DNA of 64,000 nucleotides from QAKW01 sp045660845 (GTDB taxonomy: Bacteria; Bacillota; Clostridia; Oscillospirales; QAKW01): the NCBI GenBank assembly GCA_045660845.1, contig JAZREO010000149.1:1-64000 (forward strand), given 5' to 3'. Of this stretch, positions 24,658 to 32,527 are shown in pieces. A program made the translations under genes and the position numbers. Under the pieces are notes generated by a model, which worked only from the letters and a program-made list of their open reading frames with translations, did no database searches and was not told the DNA's origin. Numbering within the stretch: the first letter of the stretch is position 1; each line of letters opens with the position of its first letter.

Positions 24658-25827
24658 TTATTGCAGCTGCGTCATTGCGGCCTGCAGCTGATCGTCCTCT
24701 TCATAATTCAACTCGTAAAAGCGGTCTTCCTTATCCGCTGTAAGCGTAACCTCCACATGGGGTGCCACACCAACACCGTCGTAGTTCTCGCCATTGGGCG
24801 GGTAATACAGATTGGTAGAAAGATAAAGCGCTGTATCATCCCCCAGAGGAATGACCTCCTGCGCCATTCCTTTCCCATAGGTGGTCGTACCGATCAGGGT
24901 GCCGTATTCAAAATCACGGATCGCTGCTGCAAAAAGTTCACCGCCACTATAGGTGCTACCGTTGATCAAAACCACCATTTCGGCATTGAGGCAGGTCTCA
25001 TCAGAGGTATAGACAGTTTCCTCCCCCTCATTATCCTTGATGGTGCAAATGGTACCAGCAGGAAGCAGGTAATCCAAAATCTCCGTTACAGAGGTCAAGG
25101 AACCACCGGTATTATTGCGTACATCAAAGATAAACTTTGAAGCGCCATTTCCCCGAAGTTCTTCTACTGCTTTTTTAAAATCTGCCGTTGTATTGGTATC
25201 AAACTCGCTGATGGCAATATAGCCGACACCGTCTACCATCAAGCGATTGATGACGGTAGCCTCTGTATATTCCTGAACCGTTACTGTCAAATTCAAGGTC
25301 TGTTCGTCACGGATCAGGGTCAGTTTGATATCAGTACCGATTTCGGAAAGAAGCCGATTGGTCGCATCCGTATAGCTCATGGCAGAAACATCGTCGCCAT
25401 CGATCCGGGTGATCACATCCCCCGCCAAAACGCCCGCCTTATCACAGGGGGAGCCGGAACGGACGCGAGTAATCTTCAAATAGCCGGTAGAAGCGACATA
25501 TTTCACATTCGCACCGATGCCCGACTCTTTTCCCTCGGCAGAATTTTTGAATTCCAGATAACTGGTTTTATTCAGATAGACACCGTAACGGTCAATACCA
25601 TCGATATATCCGCTCAGCAGAGAATCCATTGCTTCATCTTCATCGAATTCACCCACATAACGGTTATTGATCACCTGATAAACACGGGTGAGTTTTTCGA
25701 ACATCTCACTTTTTCCGGTCGTCCGCTCTACCATGTGCGCCATATACATATAGGTGGCGATGCATGATACCATGACCGCGGCAACGACAAAAAAGATCAC
25801 TGTTCCCAGTTCAATCTTTCTCTTCAT
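24658..25827 (-). CDS. S41 family C-terminal processing peptidase (Ctp)
   Basis: The 389-residue protein has an N-terminal membrane anchor (about residues 8-27), a helical linker, a PDZ domain with SGSPCDKAGVLAGDVITRID (about 129-148), and the S41 core. The core carries the catalytic Ser in NGSTYSGGELFAAAIRDF and the Lys in TTYGKGMAQ. Ctp proteases cleave envelope proteins, often peptidoglycan hydrolases or their activators. Its place right after the M23 gene in the ftsEX operon suggests it turns over that module. Confidence 0.93.
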   Translation of the reverse strand: MKRKIELGTVIFFVVAAVMVSCIATYMYMAHMVERTTGKSEMFEKLTRVYQVINNRYVGEFDEDEAMDSLLSGYIDGIDRYGVYLNKTSYLEFKNSAEGKESGIGANVKYVASTGYLKITRVRSGSPCDKAGVLAGDVITRIDGDDVSAMSYTDATNRLLSEIGTDIKLTLIRDEQTLNLTVTVQEYTEATVINRLMVDGVGYIAISEFDTNTTADFKKAVEELRGNGASKFIFDVRNNTGGSLTSVTEILDYLLPAGTICTIKDNEGEETVYTSDETCLNAEMVVLINGSTYSGGELFAAAIRDFEYGTLIGTTTYGKGMAQEVIPLGDDTALYLSTNLYYPPNGENYDGVGVAPHVEVTLTADKEDRFYELNYEEDDQLQAAMTQLQ

Positions 25828-25842
25828 AAACTCACCTGCCTA

Positions 25843-27027
25843 TTATAAGAACTTGAAATTATAATCAAAGAATGAAAGCGGATTTTTGTACTCCCCGTTT
25901 TCATAGATCTCAAAATGAAGGTGCGGACCGGTGGAGTACCCGGTGGAGCCCACATAAGCGATGACATCGCCGCGGGTGACCTTCTGCCCCTTCTTCACAT
26001 TCAGGCTACTGGCGTGTCCATACAGCGTGCTACATCCGCCGCCATGATCAATGACAACGTAATTACCATAGGCGGTATGCCAGCCAGCTTTCAAAACCGT
26101 ACCGCTATTGGCGGCAAGGATCGGCTTTCTATTAATGCCACTACCGGCAATATCTACGCCGGTATGCATTTTATAAACGCCAGTCGTCGGGTGAGTACGC
26201 ATTCCAAAAGTATCGGTAATGGAATAGTAGCCGCTTACCGGCCATAAATAAGCACCGCCTACAAAGGTTTCATTGGAACTATTGGCAAGGGCGGCGCGGA
26301 TCTCTGCCTGCAGTTCTGCCTCCGCAGCCTCTGCTTCCTCAATTGCTTTTAAGTTGGCAGCAGATTTTTCGTTAAAGGATTCGATCAGAGAATCGCTTTG
26401 AGACTGCTTTTTCTCCAGCGAAGCAACGTTGCTTTCCAAAGAATTCAACGCATCTTCCTGAGCATTCTTTTTTTCTTCGATCGCCTTTGTTTCACGCTCG
26501 ATGGTCTCTTTGGTTTCTCTCAAAGCATCGATGACCATTTGGTCATAGGCTGCCATTTGCTTGACAAGCTCCACCCGGGTAATAAAATCATGAAGAGACT
26601 CCGAACTCAGGATGATGCTCAAATAAGAGGTATCACCCAGTTCATACATAGCGCGGATCCGCTGCTTAGCGTGCTCGATATTCTCGTCCAAAGACGCCTC
26701 CGCTTCCTCCAGCTTATCCTGACTTTCATCCAATTCATCAGAAAGACCATCAACGATATCATTCAAAAGATCTGCTTCTGCATTTAACTCATTGATCTGC
26801 TGATCCACAAGAGACTTCTGCTCCAGAACTGCATCCTTTTTATTCGCAATCGAAGCCAACTCTTTTTCTAATTTCTCTTTTTTGGCAATGATGTCGTCCA
26901 GCTCATTCTGCATATCAGAAACGCTGGAGTCACCATAAGTCTTGATGCTGAAAACAATGGTCGTCAGCATTCCAAGCACCAGCAAAACCACAATTGCCAG
27001 CGCAACGACAGATCGCCATTTTCTCAT
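25843..27027 (-). CDS. EnvC-like M23 murein hydrolase or activator
   Basis: The 394-residue protein has an N-terminal helix (about residues 8-26), a long coiled coil (about 33-265, many heptads of Leu, Glu and Lys), and a C-terminal LytM/M23 domain. It keeps the zinc motif HTGVDIAG (His and Asp) and HLHFEIYENG, so it may be an active endopeptidase and not only an activator. In other bacteria FtsEX controls such coiled-coil proteins through its extracellular loop. It directly follows ftsX. Confidence 0.93.
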   Translation of the reverse strand: MRKWRSVVALAIVVLLVLGMLTTIVFSIKTYGDSSVSDMQNELDDIIAKKEKLEKELASIANKKDAVLEQKSLVDQQINELNAEADLLNDIVDGLSDELDESQDKLEEAEASLDENIEHAKQRIRAMYELGDTSYLSIILSSESLHDFITRVELVKQMAAYDQMVIDALRETKETIERETKAIEEKKNAQEDALNSLESNVASLEKKQSQSDSLIESFNEKSAANLKAIEEAEAAEAELQAEIRAALANSSNETFVGGAYLWPVSGYYSITDTFGMRTHPTTGVYKMHTGVDIAGSGINRKPILAANSGTVLKAGWHTAYGNYVVIDHGGGCSTLYGHASSLNVKKGQKVTRGDVIAYVGSTGYSTGPHLHFEIYENGEYKNPLSFFDYNFKFL

Positions 27028-27036
27028 AAATTCACC

Positions 27037-27915
27037 TTATACCTTTAAATACTTGTTGATGGAGAATGCGCTTCCCACTAAGCCGACCAACAGACCGATA
27101 CCGCCGAAATAAATCATGATCATCGAACTGAGAGAGGCAAACGGAACCGTTGAAATAAAGCTGAGATCCGCCACCAGGGGCTGCAACAAATAGACATAAA
27201 TAATCCATTGAACCGCAAATGATACGACTGCGGCACAAAGACCGATAATAATACCTTCCAAAATAAAGGGCGTGCGGATAAACGCATTGGTAGCGCCCAC
27301 ATATTTCATAATATTGATCTCATGGCGACGGTTATGCATCGCCAGCTTGATGGTGTTAGATACAATAAACCAAGAAACGAGCGCCAGGATCACCATGATC
27401 CAGAAACTCAGAATATCCATCACTTTTTTCAAAGAGATCAGCACATTGACCACTTCCTGAGAATCGGAAATATTTGCAATTTCCTCCATGGCAGCGATCT
27501 TAGCGGAAACACTCTCAAATTCAGCCAAATTCCTTTCGTTGACTGTAATTCGGAACTCATTACGCAAAGGATTTTCATCCCCATAAAACCAAGAAAGATA
27601 GCTGCTGTCCTCCCCGAACTGCTGCTGATACTCCGCCAATGCCTCATCCTTGGTGAAATACTCTACTGTATCCACATATTCAAGGGCCTCGATCTCCTCC
27701 TGCAGAGATGCCAGTCTGCTTTCCTCCACAGCATCGTCCACATATGCCACGATCTCATTTTTCTCACCAAGAGAGTCCATAAACGCAGCAATATTGGCAG
27801 AGCAAAGATAGGCAGAACCGATGATCAGCATGCATGCCATTAAAACAAAGACGGAAGCAAAGGTCATCAGATAGTTTTTTCGAATACTTTTAAAAGCAGA
27901 TTGCAGAAAATACAT
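27037..27915 (-). CDS. ftsX: Cell division ABC transporter permease FtsX
   Basis: The 292-residue protein has four membrane helices (about residues 18-42, 170-190, 218-240, 262-283) and a large extracellular loop between the first two with YFTKDEALAEYQQQFG, as in FtsX. The cytoplasmic NRRHEINIMKYVGATNAFI block is diagnostic. It passes ATP-driven motion of FtsE to envelope hydrolases. The next gene downstream is the coiled-coil M23 protein. Confidence 0.96.
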   Translation of the reverse strand: MYFLQSAFKSIRKNYLMTFASVFVLMACMLIIGSAYLCSANIAAFMDSLGEKNEIVAYVDDAVEESRLASLQEEIEALEYVDTVEYFTKDEALAEYQQQFGEDSSYLSWFYGDENPLRNEFRITVNERNLAEFESVSAKIAAMEEIANISDSQEVVNVLISLKKVMDILSFWIMVILALVSWFIVSNTIKLAMHNRRHEINIMKYVGATNAFIRTPFILEGIIIGLCAAVVSFAVQWIIYVYLLQPLVADLSFISTVPFASLSSMIMIYFGGIGLLVGLVGSAFSINKYLKV

Positions 27916-27927
27916 AGTCCACCCCCC

Positions 27928-28614
27928 TTATTCTTCGTCCGTATAGTAGCCGCCCACCTGATCGCTGGTAACGCAGCCCTTTTCGATGTGAATAACACGC
28001 TTGTTAAATTCATTGACGAGGGTGTTATCGTGGGTTACAACGATGACCGTCGTACCGTTCTGATTGATCTGGTTCAAAAGTTCCATGATCTCACGCGCCA
28101 TTTCCGGATCCACATTACCGGTAGGCTCGTCTGCTATGATCAAACGAGGATTATTGACCAGAGCGCGTGCCATCGCCACCCGCTGCTGTTCCCCGCCTGA
28201 AAGCTCGGGCGGGTAGTTTTTCGCCTTATGACCCAGCCCAACGACCCCTAAAACATAGGGGACACGACGCCGGATGGTACGGGGCGAACAACCCACAGCA
28301 CGCATCGCAAACGCAACATTGTCATAAACCGTAAGGGTATCGATCAGACGGAAGTCCTGGAAAACCACGCCCATGCTGCGGCGCAGCATAGGAACCTTAG
28401 AATTTCGCATCTTTTTAATATCATAGTCCCCTACCCGGACAGTACCACCCGTTGGCACCTCTTCATGCATCAGCAGCTTAATAACAGTACTCTTACCGGC
28501 GCCGCTGGGACCAATGACAAAGACAAATTCTCCGTCCTCGATTTTAAAGGACACTCCATTCAGCGCATTAGTGCCGTTGGGATAGCTTTTATAAACATCA
28601 TCAAATAAGATCAT
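27928..28614 (-). CDS. ftsE: Cell division ATP-binding protein FtsE
   Basis: The 228-residue ABC ATPase has Walker A GPSGAGKST (about residues 35-43), signature LSGGEQQRVAMARAL (about 138-152), Walker B LIIADEPTGNVD and the H-loop VVTHDN. Gene order ftsE-ftsX-M23-ctp makes a complete peptidoglycan-splitting module. It begins 12 bases after the PucR regulator gene and may be read from that promoter. Confidence 0.96.
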   Translation of the reverse strand: MILFDDVYKSYPNGTNALNGVSFKIEDGEFVFVIGPSGAGKSTVIKLLMHEEVPTGGTVRVGDYDIKKMRNSKVPMLRRSMGVVFQDFRLIDTLTVYDNVAFAMRAVGCSPRTIRRRVPYVLGVVGLGHKAKNYPPELSGGEQQRVAMARALVNNPRLIIADEPTGNVDPEMAREIMELLNQINQNGTTVIVVTHDNTLVNEFNKRVIHIEKGCVTSDQVGGYYTDEE

Positions 28615-28626
28615 GATAACTCCTAA

Positions 28627-29712
28627 TTAAAATTTAGTAGGATTGGCAGTCAGATACCGCTTGACCATCAGCGCCACCTTAAAGACAATAGCGTGGTCAA
28701 AGCGTCTAAGATCCAAGCCGGTCAGCTTACGGATCTTCTCCAGTCGATATACCAACGTGTTTCTATGAACAAACAGTTTTCTGGAGGTTTCAGAGACATT
28801 CAGATTGTTCTCAAAGAACTTCTGAATAGTAAAGAGCGTTTCATAGTCCAAAGACTCAATGGAACCCTTCTTAAAGACTTCCGAAAGAAACATTTCGCAA
28901 AGGGTGGTAGGCAACTGATAGATCAAACGACCGATACCCAAGTTATCATAGGTCATGATAAACTTCTCGGTGTCAAACACCTTACCGACCTCCAGGGCAA
29001 TCTGCGCCTCATTGAAGGAACGGGGCAGGTCACGAATATTATCCACAATCGTACCGATACCAACATATGCCTTGATATAAAGCTCGCTGCTTACGATATC
29101 AATAATGCTCTTTGCCAGCTTCTCCAAGTCCTTATTATCATTGGAACTCTTAACTTCCTTCACCAGGACCAGATCGGTCTCATTAATATTGATGATAAAA
29201 TCCTTCTGGCGATCCGGGAAAAGTCCCTGAAGAATATCATAAGCGGAAACATCGCTCTTATCGGAAAGACGGATCAAAATGGCAACACGGAATGCTTCCA
29301 CCTCAAAACGCAGTTCTTTCGCTTTAATAAAGATGTCGCCAGGCAGAATGTTATCCAGAATGACATTTTTAATAAAATTATTCTTATCAAATTTCTCATC
29401 ATAATACTGCTTGATATTCGTCAGCGTAATGGTGATCAAATTGATATATTTGATTGCAAGCTCATCGGTTCCTTCAACGAAAGCGACATATTCCAGACCG
29501 GAACGGGAATTCAGTGGCTTATAAGTATAACCGTCCTCTATAATGCTCTCCATGGTAGCGGAGATGGACGAAATAACATTTTCATGCACCTCACCGATCT
29601 TGATCAGGTCGCTGCAGGAAATAACGGTACCGTTCTCGTCGATCACACCAACAGTTCGGTCTATACTATCCTTTAACTGGTATACAACACTCTGAAAAAA
29701 ACGATTGGACAT
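28627..29712 (-). CDS. PucR/CdaR-type transcriptional regulator
   Basis: The 361-residue protein has an N-terminal sensor-like region, a middle GGDEF-like part with LVLVKEVKSSNDN and AYVGIGTIVDNI, and a C-terminal PucR helix-turn-helix with LNVSETSRKLFVHRNTLVYRL (split as FVHRNTLVYRLEKI, about residues 320-333). PucR proteins activate catabolic operons in response to a ligand. Its target is unknown: the divergent side holds the sugar ABC ATPase on the same strand, and ftsEX follows directly downstream. Confidence 0.9.
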   Translation of the reverse strand: MSNRFFQSVVYQLKDSIDRTVGVIDENGTVISCSDLIKIGEVHENVISSISATMESIIEDGYTYKPLNSRSGLEYVAFVEGTDELAIKYINLITITLTNIKQYYDEKFDKNNFIKNVILDNILPGDIFIKAKELRFEVEAFRVAILIRLSDKSDVSAYDILQGLFPDRQKDFIININETDLVLVKEVKSSNDNKDLEKLAKSIIDIVSSELYIKAYVGIGTIVDNIRDLPRSFNEAQIALEVGKVFDTEKFIMTYDNLGIGRLIYQLPTTLCEMFLSEVFKKGSIESLDYETLFTIQKFFENNLNVSETSRKLFVHRNTLVYRLEKIRKLTGLDLRRFDHAIVFKVALMVKRYLTANPTKF

Positions 29713-29756
29713 TTACAATGCTCCTCCTATACATTTTGACTATAATGCTGATATAT

Positions 29757-29785
29757 ATTTTACACCATTTCGGCATCGATTTCAA
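29757..29785 (-). promoter_or_regulatory. Promoter of the PucR regulator (and possibly ftsEX)
   Basis: On the minus strand TTGAAA (29785-29780), 17 bases and TAAAAT (29762-29757), about 45 bases before the start codon. Confidence 0.65.
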
Positions 29786-29920
29786 CAGTTTTGGCTAAAA
29801 TAATTTGTTAACATTGCACAACGAGGTAAAAAAATACCTAAATCCTGGCAATTTACTTGGTAAAAGATGCAATGGTACCAAATTTACCCATTCATAATCT
29901 TCGTCATAATGGATAATAAA

Positions 29921-29946
29921 AAGCGCCTCGCATAAGCGAGGCGCTT
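29921..29946 (-). terminator. Terminator of the sugar ABC ATPase gene
   Basis: AAGCGCCTCGC and GCGAGGCGCTT form an 11-bp stem with a four-base loop, followed on the minus strand by TTTTATTAT. The remainder of 29,713-29,956 holds only the regulator promoter; I see no gene there. Confidence 0.9.
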
Positions 29947-29956
29947 AATAGATAAC

Positions 29957-31066
29957 TTAGTTGACCAGAGTCCGCTCGGTCTCAGCATCAAACAGATGGC
30001 AATAAGACAGATCCAGAGCAGCCTTGATAACATCATCGGCAGCAGCAGTGGACTTAGGAGATACGCGGGCAGTAAACTTATTCCCTTCAGTCTCCAGATA
30101 CAGGTAGGTCTCGGAGCCCATCAGCTCGGCAACTTCGACATTGCAAGTGATGGTATATTCAGGCATCTTCTGCAGATACTCTTCCTCATCATGAACATGC
30201 TCGGGACGAATACCAAGAATAACGGCCTGACCAACCTTCTCCTTCACTTCATCGTTGATTTTGGACTCAGGCAGCTTCAGGGAGTTGCCGGCGAACTCAA
30301 CATAGTAGCCGCCATCCTTCTCGACCAGCTGAACCTTAACAAAGTTCATCTGAGGAGAACCGATAAAGCCCGCAACGAACATATTGCAGGGATACAGATA
30401 CAGATTCTGAGGAGTATCTACCTGCTGGATCAGACCGTCCTTCATTACAACGATGCGGGTAGCCATGGTCATAGCTTCAGTCTGGTCATGAGTAACGTAA
30501 ATGAAAGTGGTCTTCAGGTTATGGTGAATCTTGGAAAGCTCGGTTCTCATCTGAGCACGCAGCTTCGCATCCAAGTTAGAAAGAGGCTCATCAAGCAAGA
30601 ATACCTTAGGCTCACGAACGATAGCACGTCCCAAAGCAACACGCTGACGCTGACCGCCGGACAAAGCCTTCGGCTTTCTGTCGAGCAAATGGCTGATGTC
30701 CAGGATCTTGGCAGCCTCTTCTACTCTTCTCTTGATCTCCTCCTTGGGAGTCTTTCTCAGCTTCAGACCGAATGCCATATTATCGAAGCAAGTCATATGG
30801 GGATAAAGAGCATAGTTCTGGAACACCATTGCGATATCTCTATCCTTAGGAGCAACGTCATTCACCAGCTTATCGCCAATGAACAGCTCACCTTCAGTAA
30901 TCTCCTCCAGACCAGCGATCATTCTCAAGGTAGTAGACTTACCGCAGCCAGAAGGACCGACGAGTACCAAAAATTCCTTATCTTCGATCTCCAGATTGAA
31001 GTCAGAAACAGCAACAACCCCGCCGGGATATCTTTTATAAATGCCTTTCAATGACAAACTTGCCAT
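29957..31066 (-). CDS. Sugar ABC importer ATPase of the MsmX/UgpC type
   Basis: The 369-residue protein has Walker A GPSGCGKST (about residues 38-46), signature LSGGQRQRVALGRAI (about 135-149), Walker B FLLDEPLSNLDAKLR, the H-loop VTHDQTEA and a C-terminal TOBE/MalK-type domain (about 240-365). It stands alone with its own promoter and terminator, with no permease beside it. This is the pattern of shared ATPases such as MsmX that serve several carbohydrate importers. It is a likely energy source for the two permease pairs at 40,133-48,878, which lack an ATPase. Confidence 0.95.
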   Translation of the reverse strand: MASLSLKGIYKRYPGGVVAVSDFNLEIEDKEFLVLVGPSGCGKSTTLRMIAGLEEITEGELFIGDKLVNDVAPKDRDIAMVFQNYALYPHMTCFDNMAFGLKLRKTPKEEIKRRVEEAAKILDISHLLDRKPKALSGGQRQRVALGRAIVREPKVFLLDEPLSNLDAKLRAQMRTELSKIHHNLKTTFIYVTHDQTEAMTMATRIVVMKDGLIQQVDTPQNLYLYPCNMFVAGFIGSPQMNFVKVQLVEKDGGYYVEFAGNSLKLPESKINDEVKEKVGQAVILGIRPEHVHDEEEYLQKMPEYTITCNVEVAELMGSETYLYLETEGNKFTARVSPKSTAAADDVIKAALDLSYCHLFDAETERTLVN

Positions 31067-31107
31067 GTGTTAAACCTCCTGATAAAGCATTAAATTTACT
31101 ATTACAT

Positions 31108-31136
31108 ACTATACCACAACGAGAGTAAAATTGAAA
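31108..31136 (-). promoter_or_regulatory. Promoter of the sugar ABC ATPase gene
   Basis: On the minus strand TTTCAA (31136-31131), 17 bases and TATAGT (31113-31108), about 40 bases before the start. Confidence 0.6.
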
Positions 31137-31146
31137 TACTTTTTTT

Positions 31147-31173
31147 TAACAAATTTAGTGTTTACAATTTGTT
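31147..31173 (-). promoter_or_regulatory. Inverted repeat upstream of the sugar ABC ATPase promoter
   Basis: AACAAATT and AATTTGTT arms flank a ten-base centre, about ten bases upstream of the -35. The position suits an activator site; no regulator family is recognisable from it. Confidence 0.35.
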
Positions 31174-31249
31174 TATAGTGCACAAAGTTAGTGCGTTTCA
31201 ATTAATTTTGGCCGTTTTTTTAGCGGATATGACCAAGTTTCTTTTGGTA

Positions 31250-31948
31250 TTATTCCACAGATTTAAGGGAAATAATCTCTTTTTCTTCCAAATATCTGCA
31301 TTTCCCTTCCGGCAATGCAGGATCAAGCGTCAGCCCATGGATCGACTGCCGATGCAGAGCGACCACCTCGTTTCCCAGCGCAGCAAACATCCGCTTGATC
31401 TGATGAAATTTTCCTTCTGAGATTCGCAGAAGACCATATTTTTCAGCACACCGTTCAAAATATGCCGGCTTGCAGTGAAGCCCATCCTTTAAAACAATTC
31501 CCTTTTCCAACTGTTCAATATCTCGTTCCGTCACCGCATCCCGCAAAGTTACAAGATACTCTTTAAAGACATCCTTTTTGGGCGCTAGCAGGCGGTGCGC
31601 TAACTCACCATGGTTTGTAATCAAAACCAAGCCGGTGGTATCCTTGTCCAGACGTCCGCATACAAACAAGTCTTTCTTATGATACTCAGCCGGCAAGAGG
31701 TCAAATACTGTCTTACTTCGGCTGTCCCGATTGGCGCAGACATACCCCGCCGGCTTATGCAGCATGATATAGAAATACCGTTGGTATACCACAGACTGCC
31801 CATCCAGCAAGACTTCGGTGCCGTCCGCATGAACACTGCCGCTCTTTGCGATCATTCCGTCTACAGTCACCCGCCTGGCAGAAATGGCTTTTTTAGCTTC
31901 ACTGCGGGTCATATTCAAAGTATCACATAAATATTTATCCAGTCTCAT
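31250..31948 (-). CDS. rsuA: Small-subunit rRNA pseudouridine synthase, RsuA family
   Basis: The 232-residue protein has an N-terminal S4 domain (MRLDKYLCDTLNMTRSEAKK start) and the catalytic CGRLDKDTTGLVLIT motif with the active Asp, plus KEYLVTL and LRISEGKFHQIKRMF later. RsuA-type enzymes modify uridine 516 of 16S rRNA. The 183-base gap to the ABC ATPase carries only that gene's promoter. RsuA rather than RluB/E is an estimate from size and S4 domain. Confidence 0.88.
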   Translation of the reverse strand: MRLDKYLCDTLNMTRSEAKKAISARRVTVDGMIAKSGSVHADGTEVLLDGQSVVYQRYFYIMLHKPAGYVCANRDSRSKTVFDLLPAEYHKKDLFVCGRLDKDTTGLVLITNHGELAHRLLAPKKDVFKEYLVTLRDAVTERDIEQLEKGIVLKDGLHCKPAYFERCAEKYGLLRISEGKFHQIKRMFAALGNEVVALHRQSIHGLTLDPALPEGKCRYLEEKEIISLKSVE

Positions 31949-31978
31949 AATTCCTTCGGTTATCTCTCCACCCTAAAA

Positions 31979-32002
31979 GGCTGCGCCGAAACCGGCGCAG
32001 CC
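31979..32002 (-). terminator. Terminator of the DUF4830 gene
   Basis: GGCTGCGCCG and CGGCGCAGCC form a 10-bp GC-rich stem; the minus-strand tail is TTTTAGG. Confidence 0.8.
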
Positions 32003-32006
32003 CCAT

Positions 32007-32471
32007 TCATTCTTTCACAAATCCGTGTACAAAACCATTCAGTGCAGTAGAGGAGATATCACCGCCAATCGCCTTGCCGTTATAAACCAGGATGTTGGCG
32101 ACCACCCCCTCCTGCTGCTCCGGATAATTTGTCACATTATAGGTATACTTTTTTGCTCTGCTGCCCTTATGCTTTGATAAATCAAAACCACTTAATTTCT
32201 GGTAATTATTATACGCCTCATAGTCCGCGTCAAATTCTGACGGAATAATAACCTCTTCGATCAGAGTCGGCTGCGTTTCCACCTCATACCCAAAGGATCG
32301 CAGAAAGGTTACCTGCTGTTCCGTTGTTTTTGCGGTAGTATCCACAGAATGTTTGAGAACATCGGTGGACTCCTTCGGAGAAAACACCGCGATCGCACCA
32401 ATGGAAAGGCATAGGGCGGCGCATAAGCCCCAGATCAAATTACGGTTTAGTTTAACAGACCATATAAACAT
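32007..32471 (-). CDS. DUF4830 family membrane-anchored protein
   Basis: The 154-residue protein has an N-terminal helix (about residues 11-30) and an extracytoplasmic domain matching DUF4830: FLRSFGYEVETQPT, IPSEFDADYEAYNNYQKLSG (about 77-96), KYTYNVTNYP and the C-terminal AIGGDIS and GFVHGFVKE. The role is unknown; the family is common in clostridia. GAGGGATACTCT precedes the ATG. A 14-bp inverted repeat brackets its ribosome site. Confidence 0.88.
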   Translation of the reverse strand: MFIWSVKLNRNLIWGLCAALCLSIGAIAVFSPKESTDVLKHSVDTTAKTTEQQVTFLRSFGYEVETQPTLIEEVIIPSEFDADYEAYNNYQKLSGFDLSKHKGSRAKKYTYNVTNYPEQQEGVVANILVYNGKAIGGDISSTALNGFVHGFVKE

Positions 32472-32518
32472 AGAGTATCCCTCTTCCGAAATGAATTACA
32501 ATAATTTATATGGTCTGT
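32455..32518 (-). promoter_or_regulatory. 14-bp inverted repeat bracketing the DUF4830 start
   Basis: The arms ACAGACCATATAAA (32455-32468) and TTTATATGGTCTGT (32505-32518) are perfect complements 36 bases apart. On the minus-strand transcript they enclose the ribosome site and start codon of DUF4830; the downstream arm encodes codons 2-6. A stem would hold the start region in its loop. Confidence 0.5.
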
Positions 32519-32527
32519 ATAATTAAT

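Noticed and set aside
29713..29956. Possible small RNA in the gap before the PucR regulator
   Set aside because: Only the regulator promoter and the ABC gene terminator are visible; no promoter-hairpin pair of its own supports an RNA gene.
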